32,880 nucleotides of DNA, taken from NCBI GenBank assembly GCA_947475205.1, contig CANJNG010000035.1, positions 1 to 32,880 on the forward strand. Reading direction: 5' to 3'. A model generated the notes under the pieces. It was not told the origin of the DNA. It made no database searches and was given only the letters and a program-made list of their open reading frames with translations. Shown one piece after another: positions 1-7,618 of the stretch (its first letter is position 1; the number at the start of each line of letters is the position of its first letter). Made by a program: the position numbers and the translations under genes. This DNA comes from Bacteroidota bacterium (GTDB lineage: Bacteria > Bacteroidota > Bacteroidia > JAIBAJ01).

Positions 1-19
1 AAAGCACTGCCTATAACAT

Positions 20-150
20 AAGATTTATGAAATAAAAAAAAGGGGGGGGGGGCGACCTGCCAGTATGAAGTTTCAAGCATTTAATTACGCTTGTCGCGGG
101 GCGAAAGAGACGAGCTTTTAATCCCCCCTTTTTTTTACTTCATAAATCTT
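20..150. repeat. Inverted-repeat element with homopolymer arms
   Basis: The arms at 20-47 and 123-150 are reverse complements at 27 of 28 positions. Each arm is AAGATTTATGAA-like sequence followed by a run of 8 A and then G (11 G at 42-52; 6 C on the other side). The interior (53-122) contains two small hairpins: CAAGC/GCTTG, and TCGC/GCGA around GGG. No reading frame of useful length lies inside. The shape, about 130 bp with terminal inverted repeats, resembles a miniature non-autonomous mobile element, but no target-site duplication was confirmed. Confidence 0.7.
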
Positions 151-183
151 TCAAACGTTAGATGGATAAATTTGTTTTTCAGT

Positions 184-309
184 TGTATCTAAGAGGTTTT
201 GGATTAGTAATTGTTTTTATATGGAATCTAAGAGCCACTTTGTGGGGTGCTTTGCTGCGTTTGCAACCTACCGTGTACCCACATCTTTTAAGGCATTTGG
301 ATTCCATAT
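184..309. repeat. Dispersed non-coding repeat, copy 1
   Basis: Bases 184-255 are clearly related to 29113-29188: both have AAGAGGTTTTGGATTA, then a T-rich spacer, then CCACTTTGTGGGGTGCTT and GCTGCG. A 10-bp inverted repeat (TATGGAATCY at 220-229, GGATTCCATA at 299-308) encloses the core, and CCAC/GTGG can form a small hairpin inside it. Bases 263-275 (AACCTACCGTGTA) are repeated in inverted orientation at 496-508, so this repeat appears to wrap around the next element. It is non-coding. Confidence 0.6.
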
Positions 310-326
310 TGTATTGATATAAAACC

Positions 327-483
327 AATATCTCGTCCCTACGGGACTAGTAAATATCCCCGTAGGCGTTATTTTCTACCAATATTTCGCCCCAATGGGG
401 CTTTAAAATCCCTTTAGGGATGCTATATTGGTAGAAAAAGGATATCCCCTTTATTCTTAAAAGTCCCGTAGGGACGAAATATT
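327..483. repeat. Nested palindromic repeat with cloverleaf core
   Basis: The outer arms 327-348 and 462-483 match as inverted repeats at 21 of 22 positions and contain GTCCC-TAC-GGGAC-type hairpins. The inner arms 372-385 and 425-438 (TTTTCTACCAATAT and its exact complement) form a perfect 14-bp stem. Between them lie two hairpins, GCCCC-AAT-GGGGC (389-401) and ATCCC-TTTA-GGGAT (408-421). The motif ATATTTCGCCC...GGGCT recurs in the tandem copies near 32.2 kb, so this is a dispersed family. There is no coding potential. Confidence 0.75.
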
Positions 484-540
484 AAAATATGTGATTACAC
501 GGTAGGTTTACCTAAGGGTGAGCTCCCTATGGTCGGTTGC

Positions 541-590
541 AACGGGGGCGGTTGAGAAATCGGTCTGAAACCGATTTACCCCCTGTTGGG
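541..590. repeat. Hairpin in the left repeat island
   Basis: An 8-bp inner stem AAATCGGT/ACCGATTT is closed by AAC-GGGGG/CCCCC-GTT-type outer pairing. It lies at the end of the left repeat island, about 60 bases beyond the stop of the minus-strand hypothetical gene. It could help end that transcript, but there is no clear T-run. Bases 591-652 show nothing else. Confidence 0.4.
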
Positions 591-652
591 TGCTTGCTTT
601 ACACCTGCATCCCAAAGGCTTCCGGCATCCTTTAATTAAACTTAGAAAATTC

Positions 653-1234
653 TCAATCATCCACTTGAATATGCCCAATTAGGCCATAATAAAATACCCG
701 GCTACCATCCAGTATTCCCTTGCGTTCATCGGCAGCTCGTTGTGCCATCATCGCTTCAAATTTTAACTGGCTGTGGAAGCATTTAAGGTAGATTAATGTG
801 TCTTTGAAATATTTTTGCGAAATGCGGAAATGATGCGATGCGTCGCCCGCATAAGAACTTAAACCTCCGGCAAATCGGCTAATCAAATCTGTTATTTCGG
901 CAAGTGCTTTAGATTCTATTTTGCTCTTTGATAAATAAGGCTTTAACCTATGCGTCAAATGTTTATCATAATACCTATATTTACTAATATATACATCAAC
1001 CACATCGAATTTTACCTCCACATTACGGATAGATGACTTCACCAATTTGGCATACTGATGATCTGGATTAATTTCTATCTCCTTTAATACGCGGCGAACA
1101 GCCAACTTTGCAAATCCGTAGTTTAATTGCATACGTTTGTATTTCTGCCTGGATTCTTCCTTTTTTTCCAGTGCAGCCTCAAGCTTGGCTTTGGGTTCGC
1201 CTTCGAGCGAGGCGAGGAGTTTTTTCAGCGTCAT
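653..1234 (-). CDS. Hypothetical protein, charged and helical, 193 aa
   Basis: The product is not recognised. It starts at an ATG and encodes 193 residues with no signal peptide or membrane segment. Residues 1-40 are rich in Lys and Glu and look strongly helical (LEGEPKAKLEAALEKKEESR); the rest is basic with several Tyr and His. The protein is probably cytoplasmic. The gene stands alone: downstream is the left repeat island and upstream is the 3' end of the Ada-like gene about 157 bases away. Nothing in the sequence shows its function. Confidence refers to its being a real gene: the frame is long, has an ATG and has unbiased composition. Confidence 0.6.
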   Translation of the reverse strand: MTLKKLLASLEGEPKAKLEAALEKKEESRQKYKRMQLNYGFAKLAVRRVLKEIEINPDHQYAKLVKSSIRNVEVKFDVVDVYISKYRYYDKHLTHRLKPYLSKSKIESKALAEITDLISRFAGGLSSYAGDASHHFRISQKYFKDTLIYLKCFHSQLKFEAMMAQRAADERKGILDGSRVFYYGLIGHIQVDD

Positions 1235-1391
1235 GCCTTATACTCGTTTGAAAATTAAGGCAGCAAGTATAGTAAATAAAATTACATAACAAGAATGTGG
1301 GAGTGCCCAGCTGCCGCAGGATGGATTTGCCGCTGCATGGAATCGTAAATCCAAAATCGTAAATACGATTATTACATCCACAATTCATAAC

Positions 1392-2231
1392 CTACCCCAC
1401 CTGTGCCGCTTCCCACCCAATAATGGCCGTTTTTCGGGTTAATCCCCACATATAGCCCCCTAACTGGCCCGTGGATTGAATTACCCTGTGGCAGGGGATG
1501 AGAAATGCTACAGGATTATCGCCAATGGCCGTCCCCACAGCTCGTGAGGCATTGGGCTTTTCAATCTTTTGGGCAATAGTGCCATAAGTGGATAGTTCGC
1601 CTAAGGGGATTTTTAACAGCGTTTCCCAAACTTTCAATTGAAAGTCGGTTCCTTTTAAATGAAGCTTTATTTGAGGCAGGTTGCTCCAATCTTGTGTAAA
1701 TATCGATAGAGCATTTTGCTGAATGGGGTCAATGGTTTCTGTAAAATCTGCGTTGGGGAAATGCTGCTTCAAATCCGATAATGCGGCGGTTTCCTCGTTG
1801 GAAAAGGCCATATAGCATATTCCTTTTGCGGTAGATGCCACAAGTATATTTCCGAACCGGGTGCTCGAAAAGCTATAGTTTATGGAAAGGTTTTCGGCAC
1901 CGTTTTTATATTCCCCCGGTGTCATTCCCTCAATATTGACAAACAAATCGTGTAGGCGGCCTGTACCCGAAAATCCGGTTTCGTAAGCAGCATCAAACAG
2001 GGTGGCTTGCTTTTCTTTTAGCAATGATTTAGCATATTCAATGCTGGTGTATTGCAGAAATTGCTTCGGACTCACCCCTGCCCATTCGGTAAACAGTTTT
2101 TGGAAATGAAACGGACTAAGATTTATCTTTTCGGCTACCTCATCTAAATTGGGTTGGCTTTTGAAATTTTGCCGGATATAGTCAATAGCCTCGGCAATAC
2201 GGTAGTAGTTTAGTTGGGCTTGTTCGTTCAT
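1392..2231 (-). CDS. Ada-like AraC HTH / methylated-DNA cysteine methyltransferase
   Basis: This two-domain protein has an AraC-type helix-turn-helix region (about residues 10-105) followed by an O6-alkylguanine-DNA alkyltransferase domain (about 115-275). The alkyl-acceptor cysteine is visible in IPCHRVI (Cys247 counting from this start). It lacks the N-terminal zinc/methylphosphotriester domain of E. coli Ada, so it is the shorter form common in Bacteroidota. The frame stays open to 2330, but the ATG at 2231 is preferred: MNEQAQLNYYRIAEAIDYI is where family members normally begin, and a promoter-like TACTTTTG lies at 2240-2247, inside the longer version. Expected role: direct repair of alkylated guanine and possibly self-regulated transcription. 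Confidence 0.9.
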   Translation of the reverse strand: MNEQAQLNYYRIAEAIDYIRQNFKSQPNLDEVAEKINLSPFHFQKLFTEWAGVSPKQFLQYTSIEYAKSLLKEKQATLFDAAYETGFSGTGRLHDLFVNIEGMTPGEYKNGAENLSINYSFSSTRFGNILVASTAKGICYMAFSNEETAALSDLKQHFPNADFTETIDPIQQNALSIFTQDWSNLPQIKLHLKGTDFQLKVWETLLKIPLGELSTYGTIAQKIEKPNASRAVGTAIGDNPVAFLIPCHRVIQSTGQLGGYMWGLTRKTAIIGWEAAQVG

Positions 2232-2239
2232 TTCAGGGG

Positions 2240-2247
2240 CAAAAGTA
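2240..2247 (-). promoter_or_regulatory. Candidate -7 element of the Ada-like gene
   Basis: On the minus strand this reads TACTTTTG, a full match to the Bacteroidota -7 consensus TAnnTTTG. It ends 9 bases before the ATG at 2231, so the leader would be very short. No convincing -33 TTTG was seen. Confidence 0.35.
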
Positions 2248-2355
2248 GGACTTGGTGTTTTTGTGTAAAACCCGATTCTTGCTGAATTATTAATGGGGGA
2301 AGCGTATAACAGACCTCTTTCAGAATTCATTTTCCTATGTGAACCTCTATGTGAA

Positions 2356-2404
2356 CTATGATGCTATGTGGTTCGAAAATATCAAAAACCACATAGCATC
2401 ATAG
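2356..2404. repeat. Perfect 18-bp inverted repeat with 13-nt loop
   Basis: The arms 2356-2373 (CTATGATGCTATGTGGTT) and 2387-2404 are exact reverse complements. Variants of CTATGTG occur again just outside, at 2334-2355 and 2408-2426. The repeat lies between the 3' end of the monooxygenase gene (minus strand) and the 5' region of the Ada-like gene, so it may serve as a transcript end, but no T-run follows either arm. Confidence 0.6.
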
Positions 2405-2458
2405 AGAACATAGGATTTCACATAGTTTCCTCTTTTAAAACCATAACATATATAAAGC

Positions 2459-3925
2459 CTACCCAAGCACCCGATAATTCTCTTTCAAAGCACGTTTAGT
2501 TTCCCTGCGGTAGCTAACGGTGAGTTTCGACCATAGCGTAGTATTCTTTCCGGCATTTGTCATATACCAACTCTTGCAACCCGATGCCCAAACTGTTGTT
2601 TTCAGCTCTTCTTGAAGTTGTTTATTAAACCGAGTTTGCACTTCGGGCTTCAAATCAAAAAAGGAATTCTCCCCACTTTTCTCCAGCAGTTCAATATACG
2701 AAAGCACATAATTCATTTGCGATTCCATAATATGCACCACCGTATTGTGTCCTAATCCGGTGTTGGGCCCCAGCAAAAACATAAAGTTTGGATAGCCTGA
2801 AACCGACATGCCATAAAAAGCCTCCGGTCCACCCGATTTGTTCCAACTTTCCAACAAATCTTGCTTATCGAGACCAATAATTTTATTGTCGAGCATTACT
2901 TCGGCAGCCACAAATCCTGTTGAAAGCACCAAAGCATCCACTTTCCGCTGCCTTCTCGAAACATCTTCGATATAATCAGCCCCTATTTCTTTTATCCCAT
3001 TGGTAATAAGCTCCACGTTGCTGCGATTAAAGGTGGGGAAATAATCGTCTGAAACCAAAACCCGTTTGCAGCCAAAAGTGTAGTCAGGGGTGAGTTTCTT
3101 TACCAATTCGGGATTCTTTACCGATTTCTTTATCTGCATTTTCCCGACAAAAGTGGCTAATTTGTTCAGGGTTTTGTTGCCCGTAAACTGCAAACCAAAA
3201 AACTCATTTACCCAATAAATACCTTCTCGGTAAAGAAAACGATAGCCGGGAAAATAGCTTAACAGGAACTTCTCAAAACCGCCAAAAGCTCTATCTCGCC
3301 GAGGCATTACCCACGCCGCCGACCGCTGATAAACATCCAATTGCTGAACCATTCCTGCAATATTTGGCACAATTTGAATTGCACTTGCCCCTGTTCCGAT
3401 TACTGCTACTCGTTTACCGGTCAAATCATAGCTGTGATCCCATTCCGATGAGTGAAACACCCTCCCCTTAAAATTCTCCAATCCTTTTATTTTAGGAATA
3501 TTCGGACGGTTGAGCGGCCCGGTGGCTGAAATAACTACTCGGGCTGAAGTGCTGTTCCCATTCTGGTCGGTCAATGTCCAAAAACCTTTTTCAGAATCAA
3601 AAACAGACGAAACAATTTCGGCATTATACCTCACTTTGGACCCAATATCAAATTGCTTAACGCAATTTTTCAGGTAGTCCCAAATCTCCTGATGCCCCGA
3701 ATACGAGCGGCTCCAGTTAGGATTTGGAGCAAATGAAAAGGAGTATAAATGAGATGGGATATCGCAGGCACAACCGGGGTAGGTATTATCTCGCCAAGTG
3801 CCGCCAACTTCCATAGCTTTTTCAAACACCACAAAATTGTTTCTGCCACTTTGCGACAATCGGATAGCAGCACACAGGCCGCCAAATCCTGCTCCAATAA
3901 TGGCTACTTGAAATTCAGGTTTCAT
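2459..3925 (-). CDS. Flavin-dependent monooxygenase, Baeyer-Villiger type
   Basis: This 488-residue NAD(P)H/FAD monooxygenase has an FAD-binding GAGFGG at residues 11-16, the type I Baeyer-Villiger fingerprint FxGxxxHxxxW as FKGRVFHSSEWD at 152-163, and a second Rossmann motif GTGASA at 177-182. The family inserts one oxygen from O2 into ketones or related carbonyls; the substrate cannot be read from sequence. Length is usual for the smaller bacterial members. It starts at an ATG 12 bases after the stop of the GT87-like membrane protein, so the two are probably co-transcribed, although no functional link between them is known. Confidence 0.9.
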   Translation of the reverse strand: MKPEFQVAIIGAGFGGLCAAIRLSQSGRNNFVVFEKAMEVGGTWRDNTYPGCACDIPSHLYSFSFAPNPNWSRSYSGHQEIWDYLKNCVKQFDIGSKVRYNAEIVSSVFDSEKGFWTLTDQNGNSTSARVVISATGPLNRPNIPKIKGLENFKGRVFHSSEWDHSYDLTGKRVAVIGTGASAIQIVPNIAGMVQQLDVYQRSAAWVMPRRDRAFGGFEKFLLSYFPGYRFLYREGIYWVNEFFGLQFTGNKTLNKLATFVGKMQIKKSVKNPELVKKLTPDYTFGCKRVLVSDDYFPTFNRSNVELITNGIKEIGADYIEDVSRRQRKVDALVLSTGFVAAEVMLDNKIIGLDKQDLLESWNKSGGPEAFYGMSVSGYPNFMFLLGPNTGLGHNTVVHIMESQMNYVLSYIELLEKSGENSFFDLKPEVQTRFNKQLQEELKTTVWASGCKSWYMTNAGKNTTLWSKLTVSYRRETKRALKENYRVLG

Positions 3926-3937
3926 TGTTTTTTAAGA

Positions 3938-5032
3938 TTATGGTATATCAGATTTTATTTTGGTTTTCCTTAAAGTTATCAGTTCCCAAACCAATAAACA
4001 CCAAACCAAAATACAGGGCAATGCTTTTATAGAATAGGCGTAAACATAGGTATTCCGAAAAAAGGATGGTGAAATATCGGTTACAGCCAAGCTTGTGAAT
4101 ACAAAAACAAGTACAGCTAAAGTAGTATGAAGTGCAGTTCTGTCAGAATAGAAGTACCACAAAGCTACACCCACCAAAGCTATAATAAACGTTGGCGATT
4201 CGGCTTTATGGTTAAATATCACTAACCAAACCAGCAAGGAAGCCAAGGAAAGCAGTCGGAAATCGAAAATGGCATATTTCTTTAGATATAGATAAGGAAT
4301 AAGTAAGCCTGCTAAGCCTGTAAGTAATACTATGCCTTTTGTTTGCGTAAGTCCAAACCAGGAAGTAAGTATTCCCTGCACCGAAAGCCCCACTGAGGCA
4401 GCATGGTCGTTAGCCAACATCACTCCCCAGTTTTGATATTGCCATATTAGCTGCTGAAACCCAACAACAGGAACCGGCAACAAGAAAAACAACACAGCGA
4501 AAATACTTCCCCACATCACCATCTTGGGTTTCTGAGGGTAGAATAAACAGAGAAGAAATCCTGCAAGGCCAAAAATTTTGATGAAAGCGGAAATCAAGAT
4601 TAGCATTACTGCCCAAATCGGTTTTCCGCTTTCAAAGGATGTAAAAGCTAGGATAAGAAGTCCTGCCATCAGGGCATTACTTTGAGCGTTTTGCATAGAG
4701 GTAATGAGTTCAATTAGGCAAAACAGCAAGACAAGCACTTTCTGTAATTCAGAAAAACCTGGAAGCTTTTTTATGGCAAGGAAAAGAACTAAGGCATTAA
4801 GTAAATTCCAAAGGAATAAGCCCAACCAATCGGGTAAGGCATAAAAGGGAGCCATCATCAAAGCGAAACTGGGACTGTATTTAAACAAATCCCAATGCTC
4901 ATTTAACCAGTACTCATAAAGGTTTTGATGAGCAATAAGATGCTGAAACGACTGCTTGAATATTACATAATTGTTGTAGTGCGTTAGCGGATAGGCATAG
5001 CCATCGGGCCTATGAGCCGGCAACAAATACAA
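3938..5032 (-). CDS. GT87/DUF2029-like multi-pass membrane glycosyltransferase
   Basis: A very hydrophobic protein with about nine to ten membrane segments. The N-terminal pattern NNYVIFKQSF...LYEYW...WDLFKYSPSFALMMAPFYALPDW is that of the DUF2029/GT87 family, which uses polyprenyl-phosphate-linked sugars outside the inner membrane. The coordinate given is a TTG codon, because no ATG exists, but the open frame continues to 5143. That extra stretch encodes a basic segment and then WVYILAATAVSIQLYLLP, an obvious first membrane helix, so the real start is likely at a non-standard codon between 5113 and 5140. The gene lies between ssb and the monooxygenase and is probably co-transcribed with the latter. 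Acceptor and sugar are unknown. Confidence 0.8.
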   Translation of the reverse strand: MYLLPAHRPDGYAYPLTHYNNYVIFKQSFQHLIAHQNLYEYWLNEHWDLFKYSPSFALMMAPFYALPDWLGLFLWNLLNALVLFLAIKKLPGFSELQKVLVLLFCLIELITSMQNAQSNALMAGLLILAFTSFESGKPIWAVMLILISAFIKIFGLAGFLLCLFYPQKPKMVMWGSIFAVLFFLLPVPVVGFQQLIWQYQNWGVMLANDHAASVGLSVQGILTSWFGLTQTKGIVLLTGLAGLLIPYLYLKKYAIFDFRLLSLASLLVWLVIFNHKAESPTFIIALVGVALWYFYSDRTALHTTLAVLVFVFTSLAVTDISPSFFRNTYVYAYSIKALPCILVWCLLVWELITLRKTKIKSDIP

Positions 5033-5236
5033 TTGAATGCTAACGGCTGTTGCAGCTAAAATATATACCCAAAACGTATTGCGAAGGGTAAGTAGCGGCG
5101 TTAAAAAATTAAGGATGGATGCTTTCAGCCGGATAATTATTAGCTATTTGGCAAAGCTATAAAATTAAACACAACAAACTCAGCCCCGAAAATCGAAGCA
5201 GCCCCTTATTGCTATAGTTCAGCTAAAACCGTAAAC

Positions 5237-5635
5237 TTAAAAAGGCAAATCAGCACCTTCAGTTTTTGCACCACCATCTGCTGCTGATGCAGGACCATCA
5301 TGGTTAGGGCGAGCCAATATTTTAATATCATCGGCCACTATTTCGGTCTGATGCTTTTTATTTCCGTCTTTATCTTCCCAGTTACGCGTGTGTATCTTGC
5401 CTTCTACATAAACGGTATATCCTTTTTTGATATACTTCTCGGCAAATTCGGCATTTGCACGCCAAGCAGCAATATTATGCCATTCGGTTTGCTCACGCTT
5501 TTCGTTGTTTTTATCACGATAAGTTTCATTGGTTGCAAGCGTGAAATTTGCAACAGCAATTCCGCCTTCAAGATGTCTAACTTCGGGGTCACGGCCTAAG
5601 TTGCCGATGAGCATTACTTTGTTTAATCCAGCCAT
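5237..5635 (-). CDS. ssb: Single-stranded DNA-binding protein
   Basis: This 132-residue protein has an OB fold (residues 1-105) opening with the typical MAGLNKVMLIGNLGRDPE and containing WHNIAAW and YVEGKI. A short flexible linker leads to the acidic tip GADLPF, which in SSB proteins recruits repair and replication partners. It coats ssDNA during replication, recombination and repair. Start is an ATG; an upstream promoter with both elements is visible at 5663-5695. It is unlikely to be co-transcribed with the GT87-like gene, whose start is about 100 bases downstream. Confidence 0.97.
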   Translation of the reverse strand: MAGLNKVMLIGNLGRDPEVRHLEGGIAVANFTLATNETYRDKNNEKREQTEWHNIAAWRANAEFAEKYIKKGYTVYVEGKIHTRNWEDKDGNKKHQTEIVADDIKILARPNHDGPASAADGGAKTEGADLPF

Positions 5636-5662
5636 TTTAATAGATTTAAAAGATTAATGGCT

Positions 5663-5695
5663 CAAAGGAAATAATTATTTTTGAATCTACAAAAA
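5663..5695 (-). promoter_or_regulatory. Candidate ssb promoter
   Basis: Read on the minus strand, TTTTTG (5690-5695) is followed 19 bases later by TTCCTTTG (5663-5670). These match a Bacteroidota -33 element and, with one mismatch, the -7 element TAnnTTTG. The ATG at 5635 lies 27 bases downstream. This is the only site here where both boxes have the expected spacing. Confidence 0.45.
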
Positions 5696-5751
5696 CTTTT
5701 TTTAGTTGTTGCAACAAGGTTGATTGAAAACGCAACCGGACGGCAATTCAA

Positions 5752-6615
5752 TTAAGAATTCACCAAATATACGCCTCCAAGCACCACAGCCATTCCTACA
5801 TATTGCAGTGGAACTATGTTTTCCTGAAAGACTATCCCCCATAAAATTGCAAAAACCGGAACGATATATGTTACCGATGCTGCAAATAATGCACTTTTCA
5901 CCTTCACTAAATAATTAAAAACGATAACGGCCAAGGCGGTGCCAAAAACAGCTAAAATGCTTATCAAGCCAAAGGCAGCCCAAGCTTGCGATGTGTGCAT
6001 TTTGGAAATAAAATCGGTGGAGAGTAATTGGATTCCGGCCGGTGGGCCAATAAACGTAAACGACACAGCAGTAAGCATTACCGCATCAATATCGCCCATT
6101 TTCTTTTTCAAAAAATTAGTATTGATTGCATAGCAGGTGCTGGCAATAAGTACAAAACTCGCATAAGATAAATCGGATGAATTATTCATTTTGTGGGCAA
6201 GAAGTAAAATCACTCCAATAATTCCCAAAACTATCCCAATCACTTTTTTGCTGTTTATTATCATACCAAAAAACAATCCGCCAAAGAGGAGCGTTAGTAA
6301 AGGCATTATAGAATTAAGCATGCCCACCAGTGAACTATCGAGATGTGTTTGGGCTATGGGAAACATAAATGAAGGAATTCCATTACCAAGCATTCCGGCA
6401 ATGAGAAACATCCACCATCTGTTCCAAGGTATCCTTTTAAAGTTATATAAAACGTAAGGAAATAAAACCAACCACGAAAGAAATATACGGAGGCAGGCAA
6501 TTTGTACGCTTGAAAACAGGAGCAAGCCTTGCTTCATAAGCATAAACGAACTACCCCAGGTAAACCCCAATGCTAAAAGTAAGAGCCAAGCTAATGAGCC
6601 TTTGGCTTCCTTCAT
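5752..6615 (-). CDS. EamA/DMT-family transporter
   Basis: This 287-residue inner-membrane protein has about ten membrane helices in two repeated halves. The first half begins with the hallmark LGFTWGSSFMLMKQGL and the second with SYASFVLIASTCYAINTNFLKKK. EamA (drug/metabolite transporter) proteins usually export amino acids or other small metabolites; the substrate is not evident. The start is placed at the ATG at 6615 rather than the longer frame to 6669, because residues before MKEAKG would overlap the preceding gene and are not family-like. The ATG is 4 bases after the upstream lipoprotein stop, so it is the third gene of an operon with two lipoproteins. Confidence 0.88.
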   Translation of the reverse strand: MKEAKGSLAWLLLLALGFTWGSSFMLMKQGLLLFSSVQIACLRIFLSWLVLFPYVLYNFKRIPWNRWWMFLIAGMLGNGIPSFMFPIAQTHLDSSLVGMLNSIMPLLTLLFGGLFFGMIINSKKVIGIVLGIIGVILLLAHKMNNSSDLSYASFVLIASTCYAINTNFLKKKMGDIDAVMLTAVSFTFIGPPAGIQLLSTDFISKMHTSQAWAAFGLISILAVFGTALAVIVFNYLVKVKSALFAASVTYIVPVFAILWGIVFQENIVPLQYVGMAVVLGGVYLVNS

Positions 6616-6619
6616 ACTA

Positions 6620-7099
6620 TTACTTTGCTTTAAAAGTATAGGTTCTAGATAGTGAACCCGGCAGCACAATGGATAATGTTGTGTCGCCTAAATCAGTAAC
6701 CGTAAATTCCCGAAGGTATTCGCTTGGTTTCTCGGTTAGTTTAAGAATTGTATAGTTTTCGGCAAATTCCCAAACTCCATTTTTGCCTAATACCACGCCT
6801 GGCTGCGGGTTATAAAGCTCTTTATAGGTTTTCTCGGTGAAAAACGAAATGCTAAAGTTTGGCTTTTGAGCTAAAAATTCTAATGTACTATCAATACCTG
6901 ACACATCGTAATGCGTTAACAGCCACGCTTTAGAAAGTTTAGAATTGTTGTAAGTGCAACTACCGTTATCTTTTGTTGCCCCATCAATATAGTTGTCAGC
7001 CAAAGAATCAGGGCAACCACTCTTCTTTTTGCAAGAACTAAAAAATGTGAGCGTTGAAAGAAAAATACAGGCTAAACTTAGTTTTGAAATCCAAGCCAT
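6620..7099 (-). CDS. Predicted lipoprotein, lipocalin-like, second of a paralogous pair
   Basis: This 159-residue protein has a signal sequence and lipobox (LTFFSSC, Cys23) followed by KKKSGCPDSLADNY, a Cys-containing linker. The mature part is beta-rich and aligns by eye with the neighbouring upstream lipoprotein: W..THYDVSGIDST...NFSISFFTEKTY, then W.F, then a C-terminal TYTFKAK. Together they suggest a small lipocalin-like fold. It follows its paralog by 3 bases and precedes the EamA gene by 4 bases. Exact function is unknown. It carries an extra N-terminal insert of about 30 residues compared with the paralog. Confidence 0.75.
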   Translation of the reverse strand: MAWISKLSLACIFLSTLTFFSSCKKKSGCPDSLADNYIDGATKDNGSCTYNNSKLSKAWLLTHYDVSGIDSTLEFLAQKPNFSISFFTEKTYKELYNPQPGVVLGKNGVWEFAENYTILKLTEKPSEYLREFTVTDLGDTTLSIVLPGSLSRTYTFKAK

Positions 7100-7102
7100 A
7101 CC

Positions 7103-7513
7103 TTAATTTGATTTGAAATAATAGGTTTCTTTAGGGGATGAATTCACCCGACTAAAGTTTAGATTATCGTCGTCAACCAAAATCAAATTGTAAACTCTAG
7201 CCGGTTTCTTGCTTGCAGTTGTTAAAGTTAATTGGATGGCATCACTGGAAAGAGTCCATTCGCCACTCATACTTGCGGCATCTCCATATTCATCAGTAAA
7301 ACTTTCAACAAATGTTCCGGTTTTGGTGAATTGAATACTGTAGTTTGCGTGAGTGTGTTCCCAATATGCGGTAGAATCGGCACCGCCAATTTCTACTTTT
7401 GAAGTGGCCCAGGAACGGGTTAAATTATCCTTAGTACGAGAAATTTCGTCCTTTTTACAACCTGCTAAAGCAACTATGGAAAGAACAAGAAACAAAGAAT
7501 ATGTTTTAAACAT
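7103..7513 (-). CDS. Predicted lipoprotein, lipocalin-like, first of a paralogous pair
   Basis: This 136-residue protein begins MFKTYSLFLVLSIVALAGC, a clear lipoprotein signal with LAGC box. The frame is open to 7591, but those extra residues precede a complete signal peptide, and a TACCTTTG promoter element lies at 7532-7539 inside them, so the ATG at 7513 is chosen. The mature domain (about 115 residues) has alternating beta strands: SWATSKVEIGGADST, ANYSIQFTKTGTF, GEWTLSSDAIQLTL, TYYFKSN. This pattern is found in small lipocalin-like lipoproteins of Bacteroidota. It is the first gene of the three-gene operon ending with EamA. Ligand is unknown. Confidence 0.75.
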   Translation of the reverse strand: MFKTYSLFLVLSIVALAGCKKDEISRTKDNLTRSWATSKVEIGGADSTAYWEHTHANYSIQFTKTGTFVESFTDEYGDAASMSGEWTLSSDAIQLTLTTASKKPARVYNLILVDDDNLNFSRVNSSPKETYYFKSN

Positions 7514-7531
7514 TTTTTTAGTTTGCGAGAG

Positions 7532-7539
7532 CAAAGGTA
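7532..7539 (-). promoter_or_regulatory. Candidate -7 element of the lipoprotein-EamA operon
   Basis: On the minus strand this reads TACCTTTG, matching TAnnTTTG, 18 bases upstream of the ATG at 7513. No well-spaced -33 box is evident (CAAA at 7554 is only 14 bases away). Confidence 0.35.
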
Positions 7540-7618
7540 AACACAAAAATCGACAAACGAATAGCTTGGAAGCTAAAGTTATGATTTTCAATTAACATAA
7601 AATTGTGCATAGCGTTAA

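Noticed and set aside
327-483. CRISPR array
   Set aside because: The repeats are inverted and nested, not regularly spaced direct repeats with unique spacers, and no cas gene is present.
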